Below the pieces are notes generated by a model. The model was not told the DNA's origin. It did no database searches and saw only the letters and a program-made list of their open reading frames with translations. DNA of 64,000 nucleotides from Arthrobacter sp. efr-133-R2A-120. GTDB taxonomy: Bacteria > Actinomycetota > Actinomycetes > Actinomycetales > Micrococcaceae. A program made the position numbers and the translations under genes. Numbering within the stretch: position 1 is the stretch's first letter; each line of letters opens with the position of its first letter. Where the stretch lies: assembly GCF_030209835.1 (NCBI RefSeq), contig NZ_JARVRF010000018.1, positions 26,217 through 90,216 on the forward strand. Direction: 5' to 3'. This document shows positions 16,101 to 24,046 of the stretch, piece by piece.

Positions 16101-16664
16101 TTAGTGGTTGTGGCCGCCCGGCAGGGAATGTTCTCCGTGCGGGACGGCGTGCGCTCCGGCCACCGAGGCGGCGAGTCCCGGCGTCGTAATTGCTGCGACG
16201 ACGACGGCGGCGGCGAAGGCAGCGCCCAAAAGCGCGCCGGCCCTTGGGGAAGCCTGCGTTACTCCGCCGACGTCGTCGCTGAACCTTCGGGCGAGCCAGG
16301 CAGAGGATCCCAGCGCCATCAGGACGAGGAAAAGAGCTGCCAGATGCCCGCCGTCGAGCACTCTTTGGGCCATGCCGGCGACCAGGAATCCGACGTGGAC
16401 CAGCACGGCCGCGAGGAGGCCTATGGTTGTTGGCTTACGGATCCGGAGCCGCCCGCGTTGGAGGCTGGCAATCGAGCTGGCGAGCAGCGCCAGGCCCCAG
16501 ACCGCGAAGATGCCGCCCGCCCACATGAGCGGTCCCCGGCCCGAAATGTAGCTCGAGGCGATGGAAAGCTCCACGAGGCCGGCCCCCATTCCCGCGAAAC
16601 ACGAAAACAACGTGAGGGATGCCCCGGCGGTGGGTCCTACGGACGTCGCTGCTTGAGCTGACAC
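16101..16664 (-). CDS. hypothetical membrane protein with His-rich tail
   Basis: I do not recognise a named family. The 187-residue protein has about five hydrophobic segments (near residues 18-35, 48-66, 82-98, 106-124 and 148-170) and ends HAVPHGEHSLPGGHNH, a His-rich tail that might bind metal. The ATG at 16664 has GGAAGGAG nearby upstream on the reverse strand. It lies 30 bases downstream of the DUF4383 gene in the same direction, so the two may form an operon. Convergent with the acetate symporter gene. Function unknown. Confidence 0.7.
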   Translation of the reverse strand: MSAQAATSVGPTAGASLTLFSCFAGMGAGLVELSIASSYISGRGPLMWAGGIFAVWGLALLASSIASLQRGRLRIRKPTTIGLLAAVLVHVGFLVAGMAQRVLDGGHLAALFLVLMALGSSAWLARRFSDDVGGVTQASPRAGALLGAAFAAAVVVAAITTPGLAASVAGAHAVPHGEHSLPGGHNH

Positions 16665-16694
16665 GGACGGCTCCTTCCGGGTTTGCGGCTTTTT

Positions 16695-17108
16695 CTAGAC
16701 GTGGGCCCTGGCGGTGGTGGCCGGAACCTTGTCCTGCGAGAGGCCGATGCCGAGGAGCACCACAGCGCTTGCCAAGTGCAGGACGTTGTCTGCGCCGTTA
16801 AGGGCAATGATGTTCAGTGCGGAGCCCACGAGGAACAGTCCGAGGATGCCGACAAGCAGGTAGACCGCGCCGACCGTGGTGTTGATGGTCTTGGACAGCA
16901 CGGTGCTGTTCATGCCCGCGTAGAGCAGGGCGGCGCCAATGGCGAGGTGGATGATGTTGTGCAGGGGGTTTACCGCAAAGATGATCAGATTGGCACCCTC
17001 GGTGGCGAAGAATCCAATTCCCGAGGTGACGAAGAATCCAACGACACCCACGAGCAGGTAGACGGCTCCAAAGATGGTGGCGATCAGGCGGTTGGGCGAA
17101 GTGCGCAT
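16695..17108 (-). CDS. DUF4383 domain-containing membrane protein
   Basis: A 137-residue protein with four membrane segments. It contains two similar halves: LIATIFGAVYLLVGVVGFFV with LHNIIHLAIGAALLYAG, and INTTVGAVYLLVGILGLFLV with DNVLHLASAVVLLGIGL. The repeated AVYLLVG and N-x-[IV]-L/I-H-L motifs are typical of DUF4383, a family common in actinomycetes with no assigned function. The ATG at 17108 is preceded by GGAAGG. It probably shares a transcript with the downstream His-tailed membrane protein. Confidence 0.85.
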   Translation of the reverse strand: MRTSPNRLIATIFGAVYLLVGVVGFFVTSGIGFFATEGANLIIFAVNPLHNIIHLAIGAALLYAGMNSTVLSKTINTTVGAVYLLVGILGLFLVGSALNIIALNGADNVLHLASAVVLLGIGLSQDKVPATTARAHV

Positions 17109-17245
17109 GGTCCAAACCTTCCGGTATGGCCGGTTTTGTATCCGGCCTGTGTTCGAAACCCCGGACGGGGCTCTCAACCAGAGATTCGGACCACCCGGCG
17201 CAATGGATGGGTGGGATGGGACGAATTTTTTCGAGGTTACCGGGC

Positions 17246-17731
17246 TCAGCCGGTGCGGAGCGCCTTCTTGGTGTTCCGGTTCAGCAACGGCTGCACCCGG
17301 AAAGGAATCAATTCGCCCATGGACATGGCGGTGTCCGTTCGTTCCACTCCGTCGCACGCAAGGATCTTGCCGTTGATCCGGAACAGATCCTCGGCGTCGA
17401 GCGCCACCACCCGCAACAGCAGATCGGCCGAACCGGTCAGGCCGTATCCCTCCAGGATTTCCGGTATTTCGGCGAGGTCCAAGGCGAGCTGTCCAAGCTT
17501 TTGCTGCTGCACATGCACTGAGATGAAGGCCATGAGGGGGTAGCCAAGGGCGGCGGGGTTGATGCGCCGTTCGAAGGAGAGGAACGCATGCTTCTTTTCC
17601 AGTTGGGCCATCCGTGCCTGGACCGTATTCCGCGATAGTCCCAGCTTCTGTGCCAAGGCGACAACGGTGCCGCGGGGGTCCTTCGCCATGGCCGAAAGCA
17701 GGCGTGTGTCGGTGCCATCTAAAGCTTGCAT
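17246..17731 (-). CDS. Lrp/AsnC-family regulator, likely of the 2-oxoacid dehydrogenase operon
   Basis: The 161-residue protein has the Lrp layout: an N-terminal helix-turn-helix (DTRLLSAMAKDPRGTVVALAQ, then KLGLSRNTVQARMAQLEKK) and a C-terminal RAM ligand-binding domain (YPLMAFISVHV, GYGLTGSADLLLRVVA). Lrp-type proteins such as BkdR sense branched-chain amino acids and control their breakdown. It diverges from the E1alpha gene across about 195 bases holding two AATGCGCAA boxes and a CRP-type site. The ATG at 17731 is the likely start; an upstream GTG in frame at 17758 is possible. No clear ribosome binding site is seen, and one AATGCGCAA box touches the start, which would fit autoregulation. 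Confidence 0.88.
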   Translation of the reverse strand: MQALDGTDTRLLSAMAKDPRGTVVALAQKLGLSRNTVQARMAQLEKKHAFLSFERRINPAALGYPLMAFISVHVQQQKLGQLALDLAEIPEILEGYGLTGSADLLLRVVALDAEDLFRINGKILACDGVERTDTAMSMGELIPFRVQPLLNRNTKKALRTG

Positions 17732-17783
17732 AATGCGCAACGTTAGCACGGTGGCCACCGCCCAGATAGGGCAGAATGCGCAA
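17732..17783. promoter_or_regulatory. paired AATGCGCAA boxes, candidate Lrp sites
   Basis: The nonamer AATGCGCAA occurs at 17732-17740 and 17775-17783, 43 bases apart (about four helical turns), between the Lrp-type gene and the E1alpha gene. Same-face spacing fits an oligomeric Lrp protein. The boxes are seen; the binding is inferred. Confidence 0.5.
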
Positions 17784-17813
17784 AATTTTCAACGGTGGTT
17801 GTACCCAATGAGC

Positions 17814-17833
17814 ATTGTGAGTAGGGTCACAAT
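17814..17833. promoter_or_regulatory. CRP/GlxR-type binding site
   Basis: ATTGTGA-N6-TCACAAT is a perfect 7-base inverted repeat and a full match to the TGTGA-N6-TCACA consensus of actinobacterial CRP/GlxR. It lies about 95 bases before the E1alpha start. Catabolite control of the operon is inferred. Confidence 0.7.
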
Positions 17834-17926
17834 TAATCCAGGCGACGACGCCCGGATGCTGGCCCGCGGCTGGATCACAAGTCCTCCAAAAGGCCTGCGA
17901 GCACGAGCTGAAAGGTGCGATCAACT

Positions 17927-19093
17927 GTGTTGACGGACGAACCCGGCCAGGACGCCTACAAGGCTCCGAATCCCGGAATCAGTGCAGCAAGCCCGCGTCG
18001 GACCGGCGGGGACCTGGTCCAACTGATTTCCCCGGAAGGGGAACGCATCAGCCACCCGGAGTTCGATCTCTGGGTCAGCGATGTCACGGACGAGCAACTG
18101 TGCTCGCTGTATGAAGACATGATGGTCATCCGCCGCATCGACGCCGAGGCCACCGCCTTGCAACGTCAAGGCGAGCTGGCTCTGTGGCCGCCGCTGCTAG
18201 GCCAGGAAGCATCGCAGATCGGTGCGGGCCGGGCCCTCAGGGACGACGACTTTGTCTTCCCCAGCTACCGGGACAACGGCGTGGCCTACTGCCGCGGTGT
18301 GGAGCCCACCGACTTGGTCCGTGCCTGGCGCGGCAATGCCTCCTCCGGCTGGGACCCGTACCGCCACAACATCGCCACCCAACAGATCATCATCGGCTCG
18401 CAATCGCTGCACGCAACCGGCTACGCCATGGGTATCCAGCACGACGGCGCCGACTCGGTAGCGGTTGCGCTCTTCGGCGATGGCGCCACGAGCGAAGGCG
18501 ATGTCAACGAGGCAATGGTCTTCGCGGCGAGCTTCCAAGTGCCCGTGGTCTTCATCTGCCAGAACAACCACTGGGCGATCTCCGAACCCGTCCGGATTCA
18601 GTCCCACATCCAGATCGCCGATCGTGCCTCGGGCTTCGGAATCCCCAGCATGCGGGTCGACGGGAACGACGTCCTGGCTGTTTTGGCCGTCACGCGCATT
18701 GCGCTGGACCGGGCCCGCAAGGGCGGCGGACCGACGTTCATCGAAGCGGTGACCTATCGCATGGGCCCGCACACGACGGCGGACGATCCCACCCGCTACC
18801 GCGACGCCAATGAGCTTGAGGACTGGGCAGCCAAGGACCCGATTGCCCGGCTCAAGGCGCTGCTTCGCACCAAGGGCCTCCTGACGGAAGAGGTCGAAGC
18901 CAAGACCCAGGCCAAAGCGGATGAGGTGGCAAGGAACTTGCGCGCAGGAGTCATCAACATGCCCGATCCCGCGCCGCTGGACCTCTTCAAGCACGTTTAC
19001 AGCACGCCCAACTCCTGGATCGAACGCCAGAAGGACCACTACTCCCGCTATTTGGAAAGCTTCAGCGGATCAACCCAGGAAGGTGCACTCTGA
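17927..19093 (+). CDS. 2-oxoacid dehydrogenase E1 component, alpha subunit
   Basis: The 388-residue protein is the thiamine-diphosphate-binding half of an alpha2beta2 E1. The ThDP motif is GDGATSEGDVNEAMVFAASF followed by ICQNNHWAIS, and the substrate-side segment is RMGPHTTADDPTRYR, as in branched-chain or pyruvate dehydrogenases. An Lrp-type neighbour and the adjoining leucine operon favour branched-chain 2-oxoacids from Leu, Ile and Val. The start is uncertain: GTG at 17927 is preferred because GAAAGG lies at 17910-17915; GTG at 17915 and TTG at 17930 are alternatives. The stop overlaps the beta gene by one base. No E3 gene is present here, so lipoamide dehydrogenase must be encoded elsewhere. 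Confidence 0.92.
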   Translation: MLTDEPGQDAYKAPNPGISAASPRRTGGDLVQLISPEGERISHPEFDLWVSDVTDEQLCSLYEDMMVIRRIDAEATALQRQGELALWPPLLGQEASQIGAGRALRDDDFVFPSYRDNGVAYCRGVEPTDLVRAWRGNASSGWDPYRHNIATQQIIIGSQSLHATGYAMGIQHDGADSVAVALFGDGATSEGDVNEAMVFAASFQVPVVFICQNNHWAISEPVRIQSHIQIADRASGFGIPSMRVDGNDVLAVLAVTRIALDRARKGGGPTFIEAVTYRMGPHTTADDPTRYRDANELEDWAAKDPIARLKALLRTKGLLTEEVEAKTQAKADEVARNLRAGVINMPDPAPLDLFKHVYSTPNSWIERQKDHYSRYLESFSGSTQEGAL

Positions 19094-20103
19094 TGAGCAA
19101 GCTGACCTTCGCCCGCGCCATCAACGCCGGCCTGCGCAAGTCCCTCGAAAACGATCCCAAAGTTGTCCTGATGGGTGAGGACATCGGTGCGCTCGGCGGG
19201 GTTTTCCGGGTCACCGACGGCCTCCAGAAAGACTTCGGCAAACACCGGGTGGTCGACACCCCCTTGGCTGAGTCCGCGATCATCGGCACCGCCGTCGGAC
19301 TGGCCTACCGCGGCTACCGCCCGGTCTGCGAAATCCAATTCGATGGCTTCATCTACCCGGCATTCGACCAGATCGTCAGCCAGGTAGCCAAGATGCACTA
19401 CCGGACCCAGGGCCGCGTCAAGATGCCCATCACCATCCGCGTTCCTTTCGGCGGCGGAATCGGTTCACCCGAGCACCACTCCGAGTCCCCAGAGGCCTAC
19501 TTCACCCACACCTCGGGCCTTCGCGTCATCAGCGTCTCCAACCCGCAGGATGCCTACACCATGATCCAACAGGCCATCGCCTCGGACGATCCGGTGCTGT
19601 ACTTCGAACCCAAGCGCCGCTACCACGACAAGGGCGAAGTGGATGAGACCGCAGATCTTTCCACGGCACTGTCCATGGAGAAGGCGAGGGTGGTCACCCC
19701 AGGAAGTGACGTCACCTTGGTAACATACGGACCGCTCGTGAAAACCGCGAACGACGCCGCCATGGCCGCCGCCGACGAAGGAGTCTCCGTGGAGGTTATC
19801 GACCTGCGCTCGCTGGCTCCGATCGACTTCCAGGCAGTGGAGGCGTCCGTCCGCAAGACCGGCAGGCTCGTCATCACCCACGAGGCTGCGCAGTCCGGCG
19901 GGCTCGGCGCCGAGATTGCCGCCAGTATCACCGAGCGCTGCTTCAACTACCTTGAATCTGCGCCGGTCCGGATCACGGGATTCGACATCCCGTACCCGTA
20001 CTCAAAGCTCGAGATGCACCATCTGCCTGATCTGGACAGGATTCTTGACGGTGTGGACCGTGCACTCGGCCGCGGCAACTCCCTGAGCGGGCTGGAAGGA
20101 TGA
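19093..20103 (+). CDS. 2-oxoacid dehydrogenase E1 component, beta subunit
   Basis: The 336-residue protein begins KLTFARAINAGLRKSLENDPKVVLMGEDIGALGGVFRVTDGL, the conserved start of E1 beta, and has the C-terminal transketolase domain (VSVEVIDLRSLAPIDF and RLVITHEAAQSGGLGAEIAA). With the alpha subunit it decarboxylates the 2-oxoacid and passes the acyl group to the lipoyl arm of E2. It overlaps the alpha stop by one base and its own stop overlaps the E2 start by four bases, so subunits are made in step. Length is normal. Confidence 0.95.
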   Translation: MSKLTFARAINAGLRKSLENDPKVVLMGEDIGALGGVFRVTDGLQKDFGKHRVVDTPLAESAIIGTAVGLAYRGYRPVCEIQFDGFIYPAFDQIVSQVAKMHYRTQGRVKMPITIRVPFGGGIGSPEHHSESPEAYFTHTSGLRVISVSNPQDAYTMIQQAIASDDPVLYFEPKRRYHDKGEVDETADLSTALSMEKARVVTPGSDVTLVTYGPLVKTANDAAMAAADEGVSVEVIDLRSLAPIDFQAVEASVRKTGRLVITHEAAQSGGLGAEIAASITERCFNYLESAPVRITGFDIPYPYSKLEMHHLPDLDRILDGVDRALGRGNSLSGLEG

Positions 20104-21518
20104 GCGCCACCATGATCAAGGAATTCAGGCTGCCCGACCTCGGCGAAGGACTCACTGAGTCGGAAATTCTCAGCTGGAAGGTCGCGGTGGGGGACACCGT
20201 GACCTTGAACCAGGTCATTGCCGAGGTCGAGACGGCCAAGGCCGTGGTTGAGTTGCCATCGCCCTTCGCCGGAACCGTGGCCGCCTTGCACGAACAGGCC
20301 GGTTCGGTTGTCGAGGTCGGCAAGCCGATCGTCTCCTTTGAAGTCGACGACGCCGGAGCCTCGCCTTCCGCTGTTGCCGGTCCCGGTGCGGGCGCATCCG
20401 TGGAAAGCCCCGCGGAGACCGCGGCGAAGCGCGAGCCGAACCTCGTAGGCTATGGCGCCGTCGTCGAAAAATCCGGACGGCCGGCCCGCCGCCAGCGGTC
20501 CTATGACGGAAGCACCGGCGAACGCGAGGCCGCCCGGGAACCGGTTCCCGCCGTCGAGCCCGTTCCCGCGGTTGAACAGCCCGCACGGCTCGCGATGCCC
20601 GCCGAGCCGACGGTGGAGCATGAGCGTCCACGGTCTACCCCGCCGGTCCGCAAGTTCGCGAGGGATCTCGGAATCGACCTCGAGTTGGTCAGGGGAACCG
20701 GGCCGGGAGGCCTGATCACCCGTTCGGATGTCCAGGACTTCGCGGCCGGATCCCAGGCGGAGGTTTCGGCTCCCGAGGTCGCTCCGGCCTCCGCGCCCGC
20801 CGTCGGGGTTTCCGCTGGACGCGAGACCCGCACCCCTATTAAGGGAGTCCGGAAGTTCACCGCCGCTGCCATGGTGCAAAGTGCCTTCACGGCGCCGCAT
20901 GTGACGGAGTTCCTGACCGTTGACGTCACGCCCACCATGGAACTGCTGACGCGGCTCAAGTCCAGTCGCGAATTTGCCGGGTACAAGCTCACTCCGTTGA
21001 CCATCGCGGCCAAGGCAGTCCTGATTGCCCTGCGCAGGAACCCGACCCTGAACTCCCGCTGGGACGAAGGCGCACAGGAGATCGTTCAGTTCAACTATGT
21101 GAACCTGGGTATCGCCGCCGCCACGCCGCGGGGACTGACTGTTCCCAACATCAAAGACGCGGACAAGATGACGCTGCTGGAACTGTCTACGGCTTTGTCC
21201 GAACTCACGGACACGGCACGTTCAGGCAAGACTTCCCCGACAGATCTGACGGGCGGAACCATTTCGATCACGAACATCGGTGTGTTCGGGATCGACGCCG
21301 GAACCCCCATCTTGAACCCGGGCGAGGCTGCCATCGTCGCGCTGGGATCGGTGCGCAAGGCCCCGTGGGTGCACAACGACGAACTCGCGGTGCGCCAGGT
21401 GATGTCACTGAGCCTGTCCTTCGACCACCGGCTGGTGGACGGCGAACAAGGCTCGAAATTCCTGGCCGACCTGGGCGCTATCCTGTCCGATCCTGCAACA
21501 GTCATGACGATGATCTAG
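20100..21518 (+). CDS. 2-oxoacid dehydrogenase E2, dihydrolipoamide acyltransferase
   Basis: The 472-residue protein has one lipoyl domain (residues about 5-80, lipoyl Lys near 46 in ETAKAVVEL), a Pro/Ala/Glu-rich linker, a peripheral-subunit-binding domain (PPVRKFARDLGIDLELVRGT at about 180-215) and the catalytic domain from about 245, with the active-site block SFDHRLVDGEQG near the C-terminus. It transfers the acyl group to CoA and forms the core of the complex. Context favours the branched-chain complex over pyruvate dehydrogenase. It is the last gene of the unit, followed by a 72-base palindrome. Confidence 0.94.
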   Translation: MSATMIKEFRLPDLGEGLTESEILSWKVAVGDTVTLNQVIAEVETAKAVVELPSPFAGTVAALHEQAGSVVEVGKPIVSFEVDDAGASPSAVAGPGAGASVESPAETAAKREPNLVGYGAVVEKSGRPARRQRSYDGSTGEREAAREPVPAVEPVPAVEQPARLAMPAEPTVEHERPRSTPPVRKFARDLGIDLELVRGTGPGGLITRSDVQDFAAGSQAEVSAPEVAPASAPAVGVSAGRETRTPIKGVRKFTAAAMVQSAFTAPHVTEFLTVDVTPTMELLTRLKSSREFAGYKLTPLTIAAKAVLIALRRNPTLNSRWDEGAQEIVQFNYVNLGIAAATPRGLTVPNIKDADKMTLLELSTALSELTDTARSGKTSPTDLTGGTISITNIGVFGIDAGTPILNPGEAAIVALGSVRKAPWVHNDELAVRQVMSLSLSFDHRLVDGEQGSKFLADLGAILSDPATVMTMI

Positions 21519-21544
21519 CAGCGCGTTCATCCAGCCGCGCGTCC

Positions 21545-21616
21545 AGGCCCAACTAGCTCGCAGTAAGTGTCGTTTTGAAGGCTCATAACGACAACAACTG
21601 CGAGCTAGTTGGGCCT
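21545..21616. repeat. 72-base palindrome, member of a dispersed family
   Basis: Perfect 20-base arms (21545-21564 and 21597-21616) enclose a second stem GTCGTT/AACGAC and a 12-base loop TTGAAGGCTCAT. The GTCGTT-loop-AACGACAACAACTGC part recurs at 36928. It sits between the convergent E2 and TetR genes and may act as a two-way terminator. Confidence 0.85.
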
Positions 21617-21629
21617 AGCAAGCGGGAGG

Positions 21630-22283
21630 CTAGCGCACCATCAGCGCTGCGAGGGCCATGCGTTCGAGGATGGGCCGGGCGCTTTTGACCGCCATGCGGC
21701 GTCCGTGGTGCCGGACAGAGTGGGGAGTCGAGTTGATGAGGCCGAAGGCTGCGTGGGCGCGGACCCGTAGCTCGGCAGGATCCGTGTCGGGATGCAGTTC
21801 CCCGAGCACCCCCACCCACAGTTCCACGTAGTTGCGCTGCAGGGTGCGTACTTCGGCTTGGTCGGAGTCGCTGAGGTTGCTGAAGTCGCGGTCCTGGACC
21901 CGGATGACATCGGGATTGCTGAGGGCGAAGTCCACATGGAATTCCACCAGTCCGCGCAACGCAGCTTCGGCGTCGGAGGCCTCGGACGCCACGGTGCGGC
22001 CGCCGTCGAGCAGATTCCGGCTCACGCTCAGCAGGAGCTCGGCGAGCACGGCTTGTTTTCCCGGGAAATGCCGGTACACCGCAGGGCCGCTGACTCCTGC
22101 CGCAGCCCCGAGGTCCTCAAGGGACACGCGGTTGAAACCGTCGGCCGCGAACAACCCGGCCGCGGCGGTCAGGAGGGCCTTGCGCCGTGTTTCCTTGGCT
22201 TGGCTCCGCTGGGTCGGGCTGTCTTGCTTGGGGCTCCGCGGGGTTGGGCCGTCCTGCTGCGGGCTCCGCTGGAAGGTGACCAC
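21630..22283 (-). CDS. TetR-family regulator of the leucine/isovalerate operon
   Basis: The 217-residue protein has a TetR helix-turn-helix at about residues 35-80 (RRKALLTAAAGLFAADGF, then SLEDLGAAAGVSGPAVYRHFPGK) and a ligand domain ending MALAALMVR. It diverges from the carboxylase operon, as does Rv2506 in the comparable Mycobacterium tuberculosis leucine cluster, so it likely senses an acyl-CoA intermediate. Two AGTTA-N8-TAAC palindromes lie between the two genes. The GTG at 22283 has GGAGGAATT before it. The first 27 residues are odd: a decapeptide repeat (SPxQDxPTxR) encoded by a 30-base tandem repeat, not part of the TetR fold. Confidence 0.9.
   Translation of the reverse strand: MVTFQRSPQQDGPTPRSPKQDSPTQRSQAKETRRKALLTAAAGLFAADGFNRVSLEDLGAAAGVSGPAVYRHFPGKQAVLAELLLSVSRNLLDGGRTVASEASDAEAALRGLVEFHVDFALSNPDVIRVQDRDFSNLSDSDQAEVRTLQRNYVELWVGVLGELHPDTDPAELRVRAHAAFGLINSTPHSVRHHGRRMAVKSARPILERMALAALMVR
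22202..22272. repeat. 30-base tandem repeat inside the TetR gene
   Basis: Two full 30-base units (22202-22231 and 22232-22261) and an 11-base third unit begin GGCTCCGC. On the reverse strand they encode the repeated decapeptide at the protein N-terminus. Length is a multiple of three, so copy number can change without a frameshift. Confidence 0.8.
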
Positions 22284-22356
22284 AATTCCTCCTTTTGCAC
22301 GCGTCCACTTCAGTGCCGGTACCGGGACGGGCCCAGTGCAGGGGTGATGGACAACA

Positions 22357-22376
22357 CAGTTAATAGAGACTAACCT
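22357..22376. promoter_or_regulatory. operator 1, AGTTA-N8-TAAC
   Basis: CAGTTA-N8-TAACCT lies between the divergent TetR and carboxylase genes, 26 bases upstream of the more perfect copy at 22383. It is a likely binding site of the adjacent TetR regulator. Confidence 0.6.
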
Positions 22377-22382
22377 AAATTC

Positions 22383-22402
22383 CAGTTATGCGGTACTAAC
22401 TG
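22383..22402. promoter_or_regulatory. operator 2, CAGTTA-N8-TAACTG
   Basis: A perfect 20-base inverted repeat ends two bases before the ATG at 22405 and 32 bases before the ATG at 22435. Together with operator 1 and the copy at 2921 it defines the motif AGTTA-N8-TAAC. A repressor here would block initiation of the carboxylase operon. Confidence 0.7.
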
Positions 22403-22434
22403 AGATGGCCATTGGCCGGGATGGGACACAGTCG

Positions 22435-24042
22435 ATGGAGACACTCGCCAGCCAGCTGGATACCAACGGCGACCAGTTCGCGGCCAACGCGGAAGCGCAG
22501 CTGTCCCTGGTGCGCGAGCTGAAGAAGCGCCTTGCCGTGGCCGCGCTCGGTGGGCCGGAGAAGTCGCGTGAGCGGCACATCTCCAGGGGCAAGCTGCTGC
22601 CGCGCGAGCGCATCAATTACTTGCTGGACGAGGGAAGCCCGTTCCTGGAGATCGCCCCGTTGGCGGCCAACGGGATGTACAACGATGATTCGCCGGGCGC
22701 CGGAGTGATCGCGGGGATCGGGCTGGTCCATGGCCGCCAGGTGATGGTGGTGTCCAACGACGCCACGGTCAAGGGCGGGACCTATTACCCGATGACGGTG
22801 AAGAAGCACCTCCGGGCCCAGGAAATCGCGCTGGAGAACATGCTGCCGTGCGTCTACCTCGTGGATTCCGGGGGAGCGTTCCTGCCCAAGCAGGATGAGG
22901 TGTTCCCGGACAAAGAGCACTTTGGCCGGATCTTCTTCAACCAGGCGAAGATGTCAGCGGCGAAGATCCCGCAGATCGCCTCGGTCATGGGGTCCTGCAC
23001 GGCCGGTGGCGCCTACGTGCCCGCCATGAGTGACGAAACAGTCATTGTCCGTAACCAGGGCACCATTTTCCTGGGCGGGCCGCCCCTCGTGAAGGCCGCC
23101 ATCGGTGAGATCGTGACGGCCGAGGAACTCGGCGGCGGGGACGTCCACTCGCGGATTTCGGGCGTGACGGACCACCTCGCCGAAAACGACGAGCATGCCC
23201 TGCAGATCGTCCGGGACATCGTCTCCACCCTGCCCAAGCCGGCAGCCCCGGCGTGGGACGTGGACGCCGTCGTCGAGCCGGTGGCGGACCCGGGTGAGAT
23301 CTATGGTGCGGTTCCTACGGACGTCAATGCCCAGTACGACGTCCGCGAAGTCATCGCCCGGCTCGTGGACGGCTCGAGGTTCCACGAGTTCAAGAAGAAC
23401 TACGGCACCACCCTGGTGACGGGATTCGCGCACCTGCACGGGCACCCCGTGGGGATCGTGGCGAACAACGGGGTGCTGTTCAGCGAATCCGCGCTCAAGG
23501 GCGCGCACTTCATCGAGCTGTGCGACCAGCGCGGCATCCCCTTGGTCTTCCTGCAGAACCTCTCCGGCTTCATGGTAGGCAAGGACTACGAGCACGGCGG
23601 CATCGCCAAGAACGGCGCCAAGATGGTCACCGCCGTCGCCACCGCCCGCGTGCCGAAGCTGACCGTGGTGATCGGCGGCTCCTTTGGTGCCGGAAACTAC
23701 TCGATGTGCGGCCGGGCCTACTCGCCGCGCTTCCTGTGGATGTGGCCGGCGTCCCGGATCTCGGTGATGGGCGGGAACCAGGCCTCCAGCGTGCTGGCCA
23801 CCGTCAAACGGGACCAATACGAGGCCCGCGGCGAGGAATGGTCCGCCGAGGACGAGGAAGCCTTCAAGGCCCCCATCAAGCAGCAATACGAGGACCAAGG
23901 CAGCCCGTACTACTCCACCGCCCGGCTCTGGGACGACGGCATCATCGACCCCGCAGATACCCGGCGCGTCCTGGGCATGGCCCTGGATACAGTCTCCCGC
24001 CAACCACTGCCGGAAACCTCCTTCGGCCTCTTCCGGATGTGA
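22435..24042 (+). CDS. acyl-CoA carboxylase carboxyltransferase (beta) subunit, methylcrotonyl-CoA type
   Basis: The 535-residue protein has both carboxyltransferase halves. Diagnostic stretches are [41 protein letters not shown] and, in the second half, [21 protein letters not shown] and [20 protein letters not shown]. The latter pattern is that of 3-methylcrotonyl-CoA carboxylase beta. It moves the carboxyl group from biotin to 3-methylcrotonyl-CoA in leucine breakdown. The start is uncertain: ATG 22435 gives the usual [10 protein letters not shown]-terminus, but ATG 22405, directly after the operator, is also in frame and could be read from a leaderless message. It is the first gene of a seven-gene operon. 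Confidence 0.92.
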   Translation: METLASQLDTNGDQFAANAEAQLSLVRELKKRLAVAALGGPEKSRERHISRGKLLPRERINYLLDEGSPFLEIAPLAANGMYNDDSPGAGVIAGIGLVHGRQVMVVSNDATVKGGTYYPMTVKKHLRAQEIALENMLPCVYLVDSGGAFLPKQDEVFPDKEHFGRIFFNQAKMSAAKIPQIASVMGSCTAGGAYVPAMSDETVIVRNQGTIFLGGPPLVKAAIGEIVTAEELGGGDVHSRISGVTDHLAENDEHALQIVRDIVSTLPKPAAPAWDVDAVVEPVADPGEIYGAVPTDVNAQYDVREVIARLVDGSRFHEFKKNYGTTLVTGFAHLHGHPVGIVANNGVLFSESALKGAHFIELCDQRGIPLVFLQNLSGFMVGKDYEHGGIAKNGAKMVTAVATARVPKLTVVIGGSFGAGNYSMCGRAYSPRFLWMWPASRISVMGGNQASSVLATVKRDQYEARGEEWSAEDEEAFKAPIKQQYEDQGSPYYSTARLWDDGIIDPADTRRVLGMALDTVSRQPLPETSFGLFRM

Positions 24043-24046
24043 CCCC

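Noticed and set aside
17246..21518. Calling the E1/E2 operon pyruvate dehydrogenase
   Set aside because: Motifs alone do not separate the two, but the divergent Lrp-type gene and the adjoining leucine operon favour branched-chain 2-oxoacids. Pyruvate remains possible.
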